Below the pieces are notes generated by a model. It did no database searches, had not been told where the DNA came from, and saw only the letters and a list, made by a program, of their open reading frames with translations. DNA of 64,000 nucleotides from Bradyrhizobium sp. CCBAU 53340 (GTDB lineage Bacteria; Pseudomonadota; Alphaproteobacteria; Rhizobiales; Xanthobacteraceae), in the NCBI RefSeq assembly GCF_015291645.1, contig NZ_CP030055.1, positions 992,001-1,056,000 of the forward strand, read 5' to 3'. The stretch's first letter is position 1. Every line of letters begins with the position of its first letter. Below, in pieces: positions 54,145 through 62,360 of this stretch. The translations under genes and the position numbers were made by a program.

Positions 54145-55830
54145 TTACGCCGCCTGGGCCTTCTTCTCGTCGCGCAGCTCGCGGCGCAGGATCTTGCCGA
54201 CATTGGTCTTGGGCAGGTCGGTGCGGAATTCGATGTGCTTGGGCACCTTGTAGCCGGTGAGCTGCTCGTGACAGAACTTGATCACGTCCTCGGCCGTGAG
54301 GTTGGGATCCTTCTTGACGACAAAGGCTTTCACCGCCTCGCCTGATTTGGCATCGGGGATGCCGATCACGGCGCATTCCAGCACGCCCGGATGGCTCGCG
54401 ATCACTTCCTCGATCTCGTTCGGATAGACGTTGAAGCCGGAGACCAGGATCATGTCCTTCTTGCGATCCACGATCTTGGTGTAGCCCTTCTCGTCCATCA
54501 CGCCGATGTCGCCGGTGCGGAAATAGCCGTCGGGCGTCATCACCTTCGCCGTCTCTTCCGGCCTGTTCCAATAGCCCGACATCACCTGCGGGCCCTTGGC
54601 GCAGATCTCACCGGCCTGGCCGAGTGGCAGCTCGTTGCCGTCGTCGTCGCGGATCGAGATCCAGGTCGAAGGCACGGGGATGCCGATCGTGCCCGTGAAC
54701 TCCGTTGCCGTCGCCGGATTGCAGGTCAGCGTCGGTGAGGTCTCGGACAGGCCGTAGCCTTCGGCGATGAAGCAGCCGGTGATCGCTTTCCATTGATCGG
54801 CCACGGGGCGCTGCACCGCCATGCCGCCGCCGTTGGAGATCTTCAACTTCGAGAAGTCGAGCTTCTTGAAATCAGGATGGTGCATCAGGCCGTTGTAGAG
54901 CGTGTTCACGGCCGGGAAGCTGTTGACCTGGTACTTCGCGAGCTCCTTGACGAAGCCCGCGATATCGCGCGGGTTCGGGATCAAGAGATTGCAGCCGCCG
55001 GCGCGCACTGCGAGCAGGTAGCAGGCCGTCAGCGCGAAGATGTGATAGAGCGGCAGCGCGCAGACGATCATGAGCTGCTCGACATGCGGCGGCGCGTTGA
55101 GCGCTGGCTGCAGCCAGGCGTCGTTCTGCAGCACGTTGGCGACGATGTTGCGGTGGAGCAGGGTGGCGCCCTTGGAGACGCCGGTGGTGCCGCCGGTATA
55201 TTGCAGGAACGCGACGTCGCCCGGCGACAGCTTCGGCTTGTTGAAGGTCTGGCCGCGACCGGCCGCGAGCGCATCGTTGAACGACACCGAGCCCGGCAGC
55301 GCGAAGGCCGGCACCATCTTCTTGATCCGGCGGACGACCAGATTGACGATCACGCCCTTGAAGCCGAGCAGATCGCCCATGCTGGCGACGATGACGTGCT
55401 TGACCGGCGTCTTGGCGATCACCTGTTCGACGGTGTGAGCGAAGTTCTCCAGCACGATGACAGCCTCGGCGCCGGAATCCTTGAGCTGATGCTCGAGCTC
55501 GCGCGGGGTATAGAGCGGGTTGACGTTGACGACGGCAAAGCCGGCGCGCAGCACCGCGGCGGTCGCGACCGGATATTGCAGCACGTTCGGCATCATGATC
55601 GCGACGCGGGCGCCGCGCTGCAGGCCGCGGCCCTGCAGATAGGCGGCGAGCGCCAGCGACATCTGGTCGAGGTCGCGATAGCTGATCGCCTTGTCCATGC
55701 AGATGAACGCCTTGCGGTCGGCGAACTTGGCGAAGCTCTCCTCCAGCAGGTCGACCAGCGATGCGTATTGCGTCGGCTCGATATCAGCGGGTACGCCGGG
55801 CGGATATTGCTTGAGCCAGATGCGCTCCAT
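54145..55830 (-). CDS. fadD: Long-chain fatty-acid-CoA ligase
   Basis: The product is 561 residues, matching FadD. The AMP-binding motif LQYTGGTTGVSKGATLLHRNI lies near residue 215, GYGLSETSPT near 358, and GYFRTGDIGVMDEKGY near 430. The C-terminal lid with SGFNVYPNEIEEVIASHPGVLE is complete. It activates imported fatty acids for beta-oxidation. GAGAGGGGAGTTTCC precedes the ATG. It is upstream of the DUF924 gene in the same direction. Confidence 0.9.
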   Translation of the reverse strand: MERIWLKQYPPGVPADIEPTQYASLVDLLEESFAKFADRKAFICMDKAISYRDLDQMSLALAAYLQGRGLQRGARVAIMMPNVLQYPVATAAVLRAGFAVVNVNPLYTPRELEHQLKDSGAEAVIVLENFAHTVEQVIAKTPVKHVIVASMGDLLGFKGVIVNLVVRRIKKMVPAFALPGSVSFNDALAAGRGQTFNKPKLSPGDVAFLQYTGGTTGVSKGATLLHRNIVANVLQNDAWLQPALNAPPHVEQLMIVCALPLYHIFALTACYLLAVRAGGCNLLIPNPRDIAGFVKELAKYQVNSFPAVNTLYNGLMHHPDFKKLDFSKLKISNGGGMAVQRPVADQWKAITGCFIAEGYGLSETSPTLTCNPATATEFTGTIGIPVPSTWISIRDDDGNELPLGQAGEICAKGPQVMSGYWNRPEETAKVMTPDGYFRTGDIGVMDEKGYTKIVDRKKDMILVSGFNVYPNEIEEVIASHPGVLECAVIGIPDAKSGEAVKAFVVKKDPNLTAEDVIKFCHEQLTGYKVPKHIEFRTDLPKTNVGKILRRELRDEKKAQAA

Positions 55831-56026
55831 GGAAACTCCCCTCTCTCAACTTCAGAGCCCGTTGTGTCTCGGGCTGCCTCATTGCCGCCAGTATCGAGCC
55901 TGCCGGAACGGCTGGCAAGCGGTCGAGGCTTAGGGCAAAGGCCGGGGAGAGGCTACTGGAATCGTCGCAAATGGCTGCCGCAGGTGCGAAGTGCGGTCGC
56001 GACCTAACGGCTTCAGCCCGCTAACC

Positions 56027-57508
56027 CTAGCTGTTGTTGGGCGCGGGCTTCGCAGGTTTGGTGGCCGCCTTGGGTTTGGCGGGCTTGGCCGCCTGATCTC
56101 CGCTCGCCGGCTTCTCCGCTGGCTTGGCCGCTGCATGCTTGATCGCCGCCGGCTTGGCCGCAGTCTTGGCATCGCTCTTTGCATCGCCCTTGGCCGCGGC
56201 GTCGGGTTTGGCAGCCGCCGGCTTCGCCGCCGCCGTCTTGGCGGCAGTCTTGGCGTCATTCTTGGTATCAGTCTTGGCGTCGCTGCCGGTATCGGGCTTC
56301 TTGGCGACGCGCGACTTCTTGCCATGCGCCTTCGGCGGATTCTGCTGGTCGGTGTCGGCTGCGACGGCCGCAACCAGGGCAGCGCCGGTGCGGGTCGGGC
56401 CAGTGTAGACCAGCACGGGATCTGCGGCCGCAGGCGCCGAGGCCATCAGTTCGGAGGCCTTCATCAAAGGCGGCTGGAGGCCGGCCGTGAAGAACGTCAC
56501 CTGGGCCTCGCCACCGGTCGCGGAGGCCGATCCGCCAGTGCCGCCATTGGTCGCGATCAACGCATCGTCGTCGTCGCTGGCCGGACGCTTGCGGTGACCG
56601 CCACACATTTCCTCGCGCAAATTGGGCGGCGAGGCATCGACCGGCACGAGGTTTTCGACGGTGCCGAGCGATGGGCGCAACCACGACAGATTGTCCTGGC
56701 CGAAGCCGCGCTCCAGGAGCTGCGCCGCCTTCACCGCGCGCGCGGTGCCGGAATTGGCGCCGAGCACCACGGCGATCAGCCGGCGGCCGTTGCGCGTGGC
56801 CGAGGCCACGAGGTTGTAGCCGGAGGCGCAGATGAAGCCGGTCTTGAAACCGTCGGCGCCGGGATAGCGGCCGATCAGCTTGTTGAAGTTCGGCGTGATG
56901 CGCTTGCCGAAGCGGATCGCCGGGATGTGGACGAAATATTCGTATTCCGGCAGGTCGCGCAGGAACGAGCGCGCGAGAATGCCGAGGTCGCGTGCCGATG
57001 TGATCTGGCCGTCGGCCGGCAGGCCGTTCGGATTGACGTAGCTCGTCTGCGTCATGCCGAGCCGCTTCGCGGTGTCGTTCATCATGGCGGAGAAGCCGTC
57101 GATCGAGCCGCCGACGCCTTCCGCCAGCACCACGGCCATGTCGTTCGCCGACTTGACCATCATCATCTTCAGCGCGTTGTCGACGGTCAGCTGCGTTCCC
57201 GGACGGAACCCCATCTTCGACGGCGATTGCGAGGCAGCCATCGGCGATACCGTGACCAGCGTGTCGAGCGTGATCTTGCCGTCCTTCACCGCCTTCAGCG
57301 TCACATAGGCGGTCATGATCTTGGTGACCGAGGCGGGATACCAGGGAATGGTGGCGTTCTCCGCCTGCAGAACCTTGCCGCTGTCGGCTTCGATCAGCAG
57401 CAGCGCTTCGGCATTGGCGAAACGCGGCACCACAAGCGCACCGACGGCGAGCGTCGCAGCGAGCAGATTGAACAGGGATTTGCGAAGCAGCGGGCGAAAG
57501 GCGTGCAC
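56027..57508 (-). CDS. D-alanyl-D-alanine carboxypeptidase (penicillin-binding protein, S11) with Ala/Lys/Pro-rich tail
   Basis: The product is 493 residues. A signal peptide (LFNLLAATLAVGALVVPRFANA) leads into the S11 catalytic domain with the three penicillin-binding motifs: S60-V-T-K63, S120-A-N122 and K222-T-G. This trims pentapeptide stems in the periplasm. The domain ends near residue 250-290. A long C-terminal part follows; its last 110 residues are almost wholly Ala, Lys, Pro and Asp, with repeats such as DAKTAAKTAAAKPAAAKP. No membrane anchor is visible at the end. The tail could bind peptidoglycan or the outer membrane through its charge. Confidence 0.88.
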   Translation of the reverse strand: MHAFRPLLRKSLFNLLAATLAVGALVVPRFANAEALLLIEADSGKVLQAENATIPWYPASVTKIMTAYVTLKAVKDGKITLDTLVTVSPMAASQSPSKMGFRPGTQLTVDNALKMMMVKSANDMAVVLAEGVGGSIDGFSAMMNDTAKRLGMTQTSYVNPNGLPADGQITSARDLGILARSFLRDLPEYEYFVHIPAIRFGKRITPNFNKLIGRYPGADGFKTGFICASGYNLVASATRNGRRLIAVVLGANSGTARAVKAAQLLERGFGQDNLSWLRPSLGTVENLVPVDASPPNLREEMCGGHRKRPASDDDDALIATNGGTGGSASATGGEAQVTFFTAGLQPPLMKASELMASAPAAADPVLVYTGPTRTGAALVAAVAADTDQQNPPKAHGKKSRVAKKPDTGSDAKTDTKNDAKTAAKTAAAKPAAAKPDAAAKGDAKSDAKTAAKPAAIKHAAAKPAEKPASGDQAAKPAKPKAATKPAKPAPNNS

Positions 57509-57684
57509 TATCCGATTCCGGTCCTTGGAGAGCAGCCAGTTCCGGACGGCTCTCGTGATCTGATGTTCGGTTTTGAAATCCAGCGCCGCCGCTTGCGGCG
57601 TCGCAAACCTATACCGGCTTGTGCGTCGAGAATAGGGGCTTCGCCGGGGTATTCCGCAATGAAATAGGCTGAATTTCGACGGTG

Positions 57685-59493
57685 CTACGAGGACTTGGCG
57701 GCAGAGGCCGCGGCCTCGGCGGTACCCACAGCTATCGGGGCACTCGCCTGTTTTTGTTCCTGCACCATGAACTGGGCTCTGGCGAGCTCGGCAAAATGGC
57801 CGCCTTTGGCGACGAGTTCATCGAAAGTTCCGCTTTCGATCACGCGCCCGTTCTCGAATACCAGGATCCGCGTGGCGTTGCGGATGGTGGAGAGGCGGTG
57901 GGCGATCACAAAGGTGGTTCGGCCCTTCATCACTTCATCGAGAGCGGCATTCACCTTGGCCTCGGTGACGGCATCGAGCGCGCTGGTCGCCTCGTCCAGG
58001 ATCAGGATCGGCGGGTCCTTCAAGAGCGCTCGTGCGATCGACAACCGCTGCCGTTCCCCGCCCGAGAGCATGCGGCCGCGCTCGCCGGCATTGGTCGCAA
58101 AGCCGCCGCTGCGCTCGATGAATTCGAGCGCCTGCGCGCGCTCGGCGGCCTTGCGCATCTCGGCTTCGGTCGCGTCCGGCTTGCCGACGCGAAGATTCTC
58201 CTCGATCGAGCGGTTGAACAGCAGAGCTTCCTGGAACACCACGCCGATGTTCCGCCGCAACGAGGTCAGCGTCACGCCGCGCACGTCCATGCCATCGATC
58301 TTGATGAAGCCGGATTGCGGATCGAAGGCGCGGTGCAACAGCGCAATCGCCGTCGACTTGCCGGCGCCGGTCGGGCCGACCAGCGCGATGGTCTGGCCGG
58401 GCAGCGCGGTGAAGGAGAGGTCTTCGATCGCCGGCCGCTTGCCGTCATAGGAAAAGGTGACGTCGTTGAATTCGACGAGGCCGGAGAGGCGCCCCGCATC
58501 GATCGCGTCGGGCCGGTCGTGCACCGCGGGCACGGCATCGAGCACGCCGAAGAACTCGCGCAGGCGCGGCGCTTCCATGAACACGTTGTTGATGAAGCTC
58601 ACCACCTGCTCGAGCTTCTGGATCAGCAGCGTCGCGAAGCTCACGAACATCACGATCTCGCCGACCGATGTCAGGCCCTGGTCGTGCAGCGCGATGCCGA
58701 GCGTGAAGATCGCGAGCACCGTGATGGTGGTGGAGGCGCGCGTGATGACGGTGACCAGCGCCCACCAGGACAGCACCGGCATCTGCGCTGCGAGCAGCTC
58801 GTCGGCGACCGAGCGCAGTCCCTTCACCTCGGATTCGACACGGACGAAGCTCTGCACCAGTGCGACATTGCCGAGCGCGTCGGAGGCCCGCGCTGAGAGC
58901 TCGCTGTAATGCTCCTCGACCTCCATCTGCATGCCGAAGGTCTTGCGCACGACAAAAGTCGTCAGTGCGGTGAAGACGACGCAGAGCACGAACAGCAGGA
59001 TCGCCAGCCGCCAGTTCAGATAGAGCGACAGCGGCAGCAGCACCACCACCGACAGGATCGCGGCAAAATGCTCGCGGAAGAAGCCCAGCCAGAGCCGCCA
59101 CAGCGCATCTGTGCCGTTGAGCATCACCTTCATCAGCCGGCCCGAATGGGTGCCGGAATGGAAGGTCAGCGGCAGCTGCAGGATGTGCTCGAAATAGCTG
59201 GTCAGCACGGCCTGGCGCTGGCGGTGGGAGAGCCGGTCGGCCTGCAGCGCCACCAGCGCGCTGCAGGCGATGGTGAACAGTCCGAACGCCACCCAGGCCA
59301 CCAGGAACGGCCAGGCCGAGTTGGAGCCCGCTACCGTCTTGCCCGAGAGCACGTCGACGATCCGGCCGAACAGCACAGGTTCTGCGAACTGCGAGCCCGC
59401 GAGCAGGAGATTGGCGACCGCGAGCAGCCAGCCGAGCCGCGCCTCCTTGCCGAGCAGCTCGAGAACACGGGTGTAGAGGCGGAGAATGGACAT
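57685..59493 (-). CDS. ndvA: ABC transporter, cyclic beta-glucan exporter (NdvA/ChvA type), fused permease-ATPase
   Basis: The product is 602 residues. Six membrane segments fill residues 20-300, then an ATPase domain: Walker A GPTGAGKS at 373-380, signature LSGGE at 476-480, Walker B LILDE at 497-501. The whole reads like the rhizobial NdvA/ChvA glucan exporter (for example [16 protein letters not shown] at the start). Exported periplasmic cyclic glucans are needed for osmotic adaptation and plant interaction. No glucan synthase (ndvB) gene is in the window. The family call rests on overall resemblance; another exporter role cannot be excluded. Confidence 0.85.
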   Translation of the reverse strand: MSILRLYTRVLELLGKEARLGWLLAVANLLLAGSQFAEPVLFGRIVDVLSGKTVAGSNSAWPFLVAWVAFGLFTIACSALVALQADRLSHRQRQAVLTSYFEHILQLPLTFHSGTHSGRLMKVMLNGTDALWRLWLGFFREHFAAILSVVVLLPLSLYLNWRLAILLFVLCVVFTALTTFVVRKTFGMQMEVEEHYSELSARASDALGNVALVQSFVRVESEVKGLRSVADELLAAQMPVLSWWALVTVITRASTTITVLAIFTLGIALHDQGLTSVGEIVMFVSFATLLIQKLEQVVSFINNVFMEAPRLREFFGVLDAVPAVHDRPDAIDAGRLSGLVEFNDVTFSYDGKRPAIEDLSFTALPGQTIALVGPTGAGKSTAIALLHRAFDPQSGFIKIDGMDVRGVTLTSLRRNIGVVFQEALLFNRSIEENLRVGKPDATEAEMRKAAERAQALEFIERSGGFATNAGERGRMLSGGERQRLSIARALLKDPPILILDEATSALDAVTEAKVNAALDEVMKGRTTFVIAHRLSTIRNATRILVFENGRVIESGTFDELVAKGGHFAELARAQFMVQEQKQASAPIAVGTAEAAASAAKSS

Positions 59494-59564
59494 ACGGGCG
59501 AAGAACTCGGGCGGGTCACGGAGCCGATATTCTAAGCAGGGATTGGCCGCGAGATACAGCGGAA

Positions 59565-59935
59565 GCTAACGGTTTTGCTCAATTGATGAGCCGGCTTTCG
59601 CGGGAGGTACTTGCGACGGGGGGTGACCACGATGGTAAAGCCGTAGGCCTCACAGCCATAGTCGGCATAGCGCAGCACGGCGAGATCGTCGGCTGGTGCG
59701 CGGTTGAACAGCACCAGCACCGTCTTGATCGATGGCGCATCGGACTTGTCGCGAAACGAATGAGCGCGTTGATGTCGACGAGAGCGAGCTCGCTGTCGCC
59801 TGCGGCGACGCGCGCAAATGCGTCCGCGACTCGGCCGCACGGACTAGCTTGCAACAAGCGTCGCGAATGCGATCGAGAGAGCCATGGGCGCGCCGGTTCC
59901 GCATCGCATGGCTGTGCAGCGCCGGCTGCACGCCA
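59565..59935 (-). pseudogene. Possible frameshifted remnant in the ndvA upstream gap
   Basis: The 607-bp gap 59494-60100 lacks a clear intact gene. On the minus strand, one frame encodes VADAFARVAAGDSELALVD (about 59835-59770) and then turns basic and Cys-rich. The adjacent frame then takes over with SIKTVLVLFNRAPADDLAV and LRYADYGCEAYGFTIVVTP (about 59745-59600). Both pieces look like coding sequence, joined near 59755 by a shift of frame. I do not recognise the family. Sequencing error or a chance pair of open frames are alternatives. The rest of the gap up to 60018 shows nothing clear. Confidence 0.3.
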
Positions 59936-60018
59936 GTCTCAACGTATCAACCTGAACGGCGGATGAGCGGTGGTTGCGTCATGATCACGCAACCCCGTTC
60001 AGCTTCTGTTGGGGTTGG

Positions 60019-60043
60019 GGAACCCAACATGGATGCGGGTGTT
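60019..60043 (+). promoter_or_regulatory. EcfG-type promoter of the Gly/Tyr-rich exported protein
   Basis: GGAAC (60019-60023) is followed after 17 bases by GTT (60041-60043), the spacing of GGAAC-N16-CGTT with T in place of C. The start codon of the downstream gene is 58 bp away. The -10 variant is the same as before the gene at 19644-19958. Confidence 0.5.
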
Positions 60044-60100
60044 TGAAAGACATGAGCCTGTCTCGAGGCACCGTTGAAGGTCCCAAGGAGGGTCCAAGTC

Positions 60101-60472
60101 ATGTTTGACCGAATTTCGAAGTTCACCGGCCGCAAGGCCGTGCTCGCCACTGCCGCGGTGCTGGCGCTGACCACCGTCGCCCCCACCGCATCGTTCGCGG
60201 GCGGCCGCCACTGGCACGGCGGCGGTGCAGCCTTTGCCGGCGCGGCCATTGCCGGCGCCATCGGCACCGGCCTTGCGATCGCCGCGACCCGCGATGCCTA
60301 CGCCTACGACGTCGGTCCCGGCTATTATGGCGGTCCCGCCTACTATAGCGGCCCCGCCTACTATGGTGACGGCCCCTATTATGGTCCGGGCCCGAACTAC
60401 CAGTATCAGCGTTACGGCGGCACGGCTCCGTCGGAGCTTTGCGGCCAGGGCCACTACACGAACTGCTACTAG
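60101..60472 (+). CDS. Exported Gly/Tyr-rich small protein
   Basis: The product is 123 residues from the ATG at 60101, chosen for AAGGAGG about 10 bases before it. A signal peptide (AVLATAAVLALTTVAPTASFA) is followed by a Gly/Ala helix (GGGAAFAGAAIAGAIGTGLAIAA) and a repetitive region of Y-G-G-P-A-Y-Y units. The C-terminus has two Cys (ELCGQGHYTNCY). It may be an outer-surface or periplasmic structural protein. It resembles the 19644-19958 protein in composition, and both have an EcfG-type promoter. Confidence 0.8.
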   Translation: MFDRISKFTGRKAVLATAAVLALTTVAPTASFAGGRHWHGGGAAFAGAAIAGAIGTGLAIAATRDAYAYDVGPGYYGGPAYYSGPAYYGDGPYYGPGPNYQYQRYGGTAPSELCGQGHYTNCY

Positions 60473-60505
60473 CTCTACTCGCTTTGGTGACGGACGATTG
60501 ACCAC

Positions 60506-60542
60506 AACGGGTCGTCGCGCTTGCCGCGGCGGCCTGTTTTGC
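60506..60542 (+). terminator. Strong intrinsic terminator after the Gly/Tyr-rich protein
   Basis: A 14-base arm at 60506-60519 (AACGGGTCGTCGCG) pairs with 60525-60538 (CGCGGCGGCCTGTT) fully, with three G-U pairs, around a 5-base loop. TTTTGCCTTTTATT follows directly. This is a good Rho-independent terminator for the gene ending at 60472. Confidence 0.8.
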
Positions 60543-60598
60543 CTTTTATTGTCGGGCGTTAACGCGCTCGCCATTGGTTTAGAGTAATTTTCAGAGCC

Positions 60599-61003
60599 AT
60601 GAGTGATTCGCTTGAGCGGCTATATCTGGCTGTGCTCGCGGCCAGGGATCTTGATCCGGCAACATCGCGTACCGCCCGGCTGTTTCAGCGCGGGCCCTCC
60701 AAAATGGCCAAGAAGCTGGCGGAAGAGGCGATCGAGGTCGTGATCGACGCGGTCAACGGTGACACCGAGGCCGTGGTCCGGGAAAGTGCCGATCTGCTCT
60801 ACAATCTCACAGTGCTCTGGGCCTCGGCCGGCGTGCGTCCGGAAGACGTCTGGCGCGAGATGTCGCGGCGCGAGGACATGCTGGGCATTGCCGAAAAGTT
60901 GCCGAAGTCGTCGATGAAGCTGCCCAAAGTGGCATCACCTCGCATCTCGGCGAGGCGGCCAATTGTCGCGCTCGAAGGCCGCGCAGCGCGCAAACGGCAC
61001 TAA
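60599..61003 (+). CDS. HisE-like phosphoribosyl-ATP pyrophosphatase (stand-alone)
   Basis: The product is 134 residues with the all-helical HisE/MazG-type fold. The Mg-binding motif E-E-A-x-E-V near LAEEAIEVVIDAV and the downstream E-S-A-D-L-L-Y-N-L are present. Canonical HisE removes pyrophosphate from phosphoribosyl-ATP in histidine synthesis. This copy is not in a his operon and carries an extra basic tail of about 30 residues, so it is either the sole HisE or, more likely, a paralog with another NTP substrate. The ATG lies 57 bp after the terminator. Confidence 0.75.
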   Translation: MSDSLERLYLAVLAARDLDPATSRTARLFQRGPSKMAKKLAEEAIEVVIDAVNGDTEAVVRESADLLYNLTVLWASAGVRPEDVWREMSRREDMLGIAEKLPKSSMKLPKVASPRISARRPIVALEGRAARKRH

Positions 61004-61031
61004 AGCGCGATTGAACCGTCATCGCGCTTTA
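61001..61031 (+). terminator. Perfect 11-bp stem-loop overlapping the hisE-like stop codon
   Basis: TAAAGCGCGAT (61001-61011) and ATCGCGCTTTA (61021-61031) are exact reverse complements around a 9-base loop. The left arm begins with the stop codon TAA itself. No long T-run follows (GGTTGTTGTTT), so it may act as an intrinsic terminator of modest strength or an mRNA-end stabiliser. Confidence 0.5.
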
Positions 61032-61043
61032 GGTTGTTGTTTG

Positions 61044-61110
61044 AGCGTGATCTTTTCGGAAAACCGCTCACACTTTGCGCTAACGCGGCCCTTCGGGTCC
61101 AGATCACGCT
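61044..61110. repeat. Inverted-repeat element after the hisE-like gene
   Basis: AGCGTGATCT at 61044-61053 is mirrored exactly by AGATCACGCT at 61101-61110. The middle has TTTTCGGAAAACCGCTCACAC, a phrase I recognise as part of a common Bradyrhizobium intergenic repeat. It sits between the hisE-like stem-loop and the start of the YqaA gene. Confidence 0.6.
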
Positions 61111-61167
61111 AACCGTCACAAAACTGGCGATGGACAAATCCGTCCCATGGTGCTTCATCGCGGCGCC

Positions 61168-61749
61168 ATGCTGAAACGTATCTACGACTGGTGCATCGAC
61201 GCCGCTCACAAGCCCTACGCGCTCTGGATCATGGGTGCCGTGGCTTTCGCAGAAAGCTCCTTCTTTCCCGTTCCCCCGGACGTGATGCTGATCCCGATGT
61301 CGCTGGCGCGCCCGCAGCGCGCCTGGGTCTATGCGGCGGTCTGCACTGCGACCTCGGTGCTGGGCGGGCTGCTCGGCTACGCTATAGGGGCGCTGCTCTA
61401 TGACTCGGTCGGCCAGTGGCTGATCCACCTCTATGGTCTCGGCGGCAAGATCGATGCGTTTCGCGAATCTTACGCTACGTACGGCGCCCTCATCATTATC
61501 GGTAAGGGCGCCACGCCCATCCCATATAAGCTCATTACAATTGCCTCGGGATTCGCTGGTTACAATATCTGGCTATTTGTGTTGTGTTCGATCATCGCCC
61601 GCGGCATTCGATTTTTCCTCGCCGCGATCCTGCTCAACCGTTATGGCGATTGGATCCGCGAGCGGATCGAGCGGCATCTCGGCCTGTGGGTGGCGCTCGG
61701 TGCCGCCGTGCTTGTGTTGGGCTTCGTGGTGGCGATCAAGCTGATCTAG
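61168..61749 (+). CDS. YqaA/DedA-family membrane protein
   Basis: The product is 193 residues from the ATG at 61168; an earlier ATG at 61147 would add 7 residues. It has about five hydrophobic segments and the family motifs F-P-V-P-P-D-V-M-L-I-P near residue 35 and GKGATPIPYKLITIASGFAGY near residue 115 (DedA/SNARE-associated Golgi domain). DedA relatives carry lipids or act in membrane homeostasis. The exact role is not known. It is 54 bp before the next gene on the same strand. Confidence 0.85.
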   Translation: MLKRIYDWCIDAAHKPYALWIMGAVAFAESSFFPVPPDVMLIPMSLARPQRAWVYAAVCTATSVLGGLLGYAIGALLYDSVGQWLIHLYGLGGKIDAFRESYATYGALIIIGKGATPIPYKLITIASGFAGYNIWLFVLCSIIARGIRFFLAAILLNRYGDWIRERIERHLGLWVALGAAVLVLGFVVAIKLI

Positions 61750-61803
61750 GATTCGGATGGGCCGCGCTTTGACGCCGCGCCAGCTTCGGCTACGGTTGCC
61801 CGC

Positions 61804-62331
61804 ATGATGGTTCGATCCGGCAATTCGGCCGTGCGACTCGGGACGCTGATGTCAGCAGTGTTGCTCCTGCTCGGTGCGGCCGAGACCGGATGGCCGCAAT
61901 CCGCGCCGCCGACCCCTGGTCTCCGGGAGCAGGGACCCCAGGTCGCGCCGCCGCCCCCGCCGTCGAGCCCGGCGTCAGGCGAGGACGATCGCGGGCTGAT
62001 CCACGGATTGAGCAACCTGTTCGACAAGGTGCCCTCGTTCCTGCCGCCGATCAAAAGTCCCAGCGAGACCCTCGATGATCTGTCGCGGCTGGCCAAACCC
62101 TCGGCCATGGTCTCGGGACGCGTGGCTTGCCCGGTCTCTTCGAACGGTGCGCCCGACTGCAAGCCCGCCGCCGACCAGCTCTGCCAGAGCAAGGGCTACA
62201 AGGAAGGCAAGAGCCTCAATACCGACTCCGCCGAGAAGTGCTCGGCCAAGGTTCTCATTCCCGGCAGGCAACGCAAACCGGATGATTGCCGCACCGATAC
62301 CGTCGTCACCAGCGCGCTGTGCCAGAACTAG
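61804..62331 (+). CDS. Exported hypothetical protein with Cys-rich C-terminus
   Basis: The product is 175 residues. A hydrophobic N-terminus (LGTLMSAVLLLLGAAETGW) suggests a signal peptide. A Pro-rich linker (PPPPPSSPASG) lies near residue 50, then a conserved-looking C-terminal part with Cys residues (VACPV, PDCKPA, QLCQSKGYKEG, EKCSAK, DDCRTD, ALCQN), six in all, likely disulfide-bonded. I recognise no family. It lies 29 bp upstream of aspA and could share its transcript. Confidence 0.7.
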   Translation: MMVRSGNSAVRLGTLMSAVLLLLGAAETGWPQSAPPTPGLREQGPQVAPPPPPSSPASGEDDRGLIHGLSNLFDKVPSFLPPIKSPSETLDDLSRLAKPSAMVSGRVACPVSSNGAPDCKPAADQLCQSKGYKEGKSLNTDSAEKCSAKVLIPGRQRKPDDCRTDTVVTSALCQN

Positions 62332-62360
62332 GGACGTCGCGCGAGCAGCAAGGAGCGCCC

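Noticed and set aside
53569..54345. 258-codon plus-strand frame opposite DUF924 and fadD
   Set aside because: Antisense of two recognised genes and without a family pattern.
55991..57667. 558-codon plus-strand frame opposite the D,D-carboxypeptidase
   Set aside because: Antisense shadow created by the Ala/Lys/Pro-rich and GC-rich coding strand.
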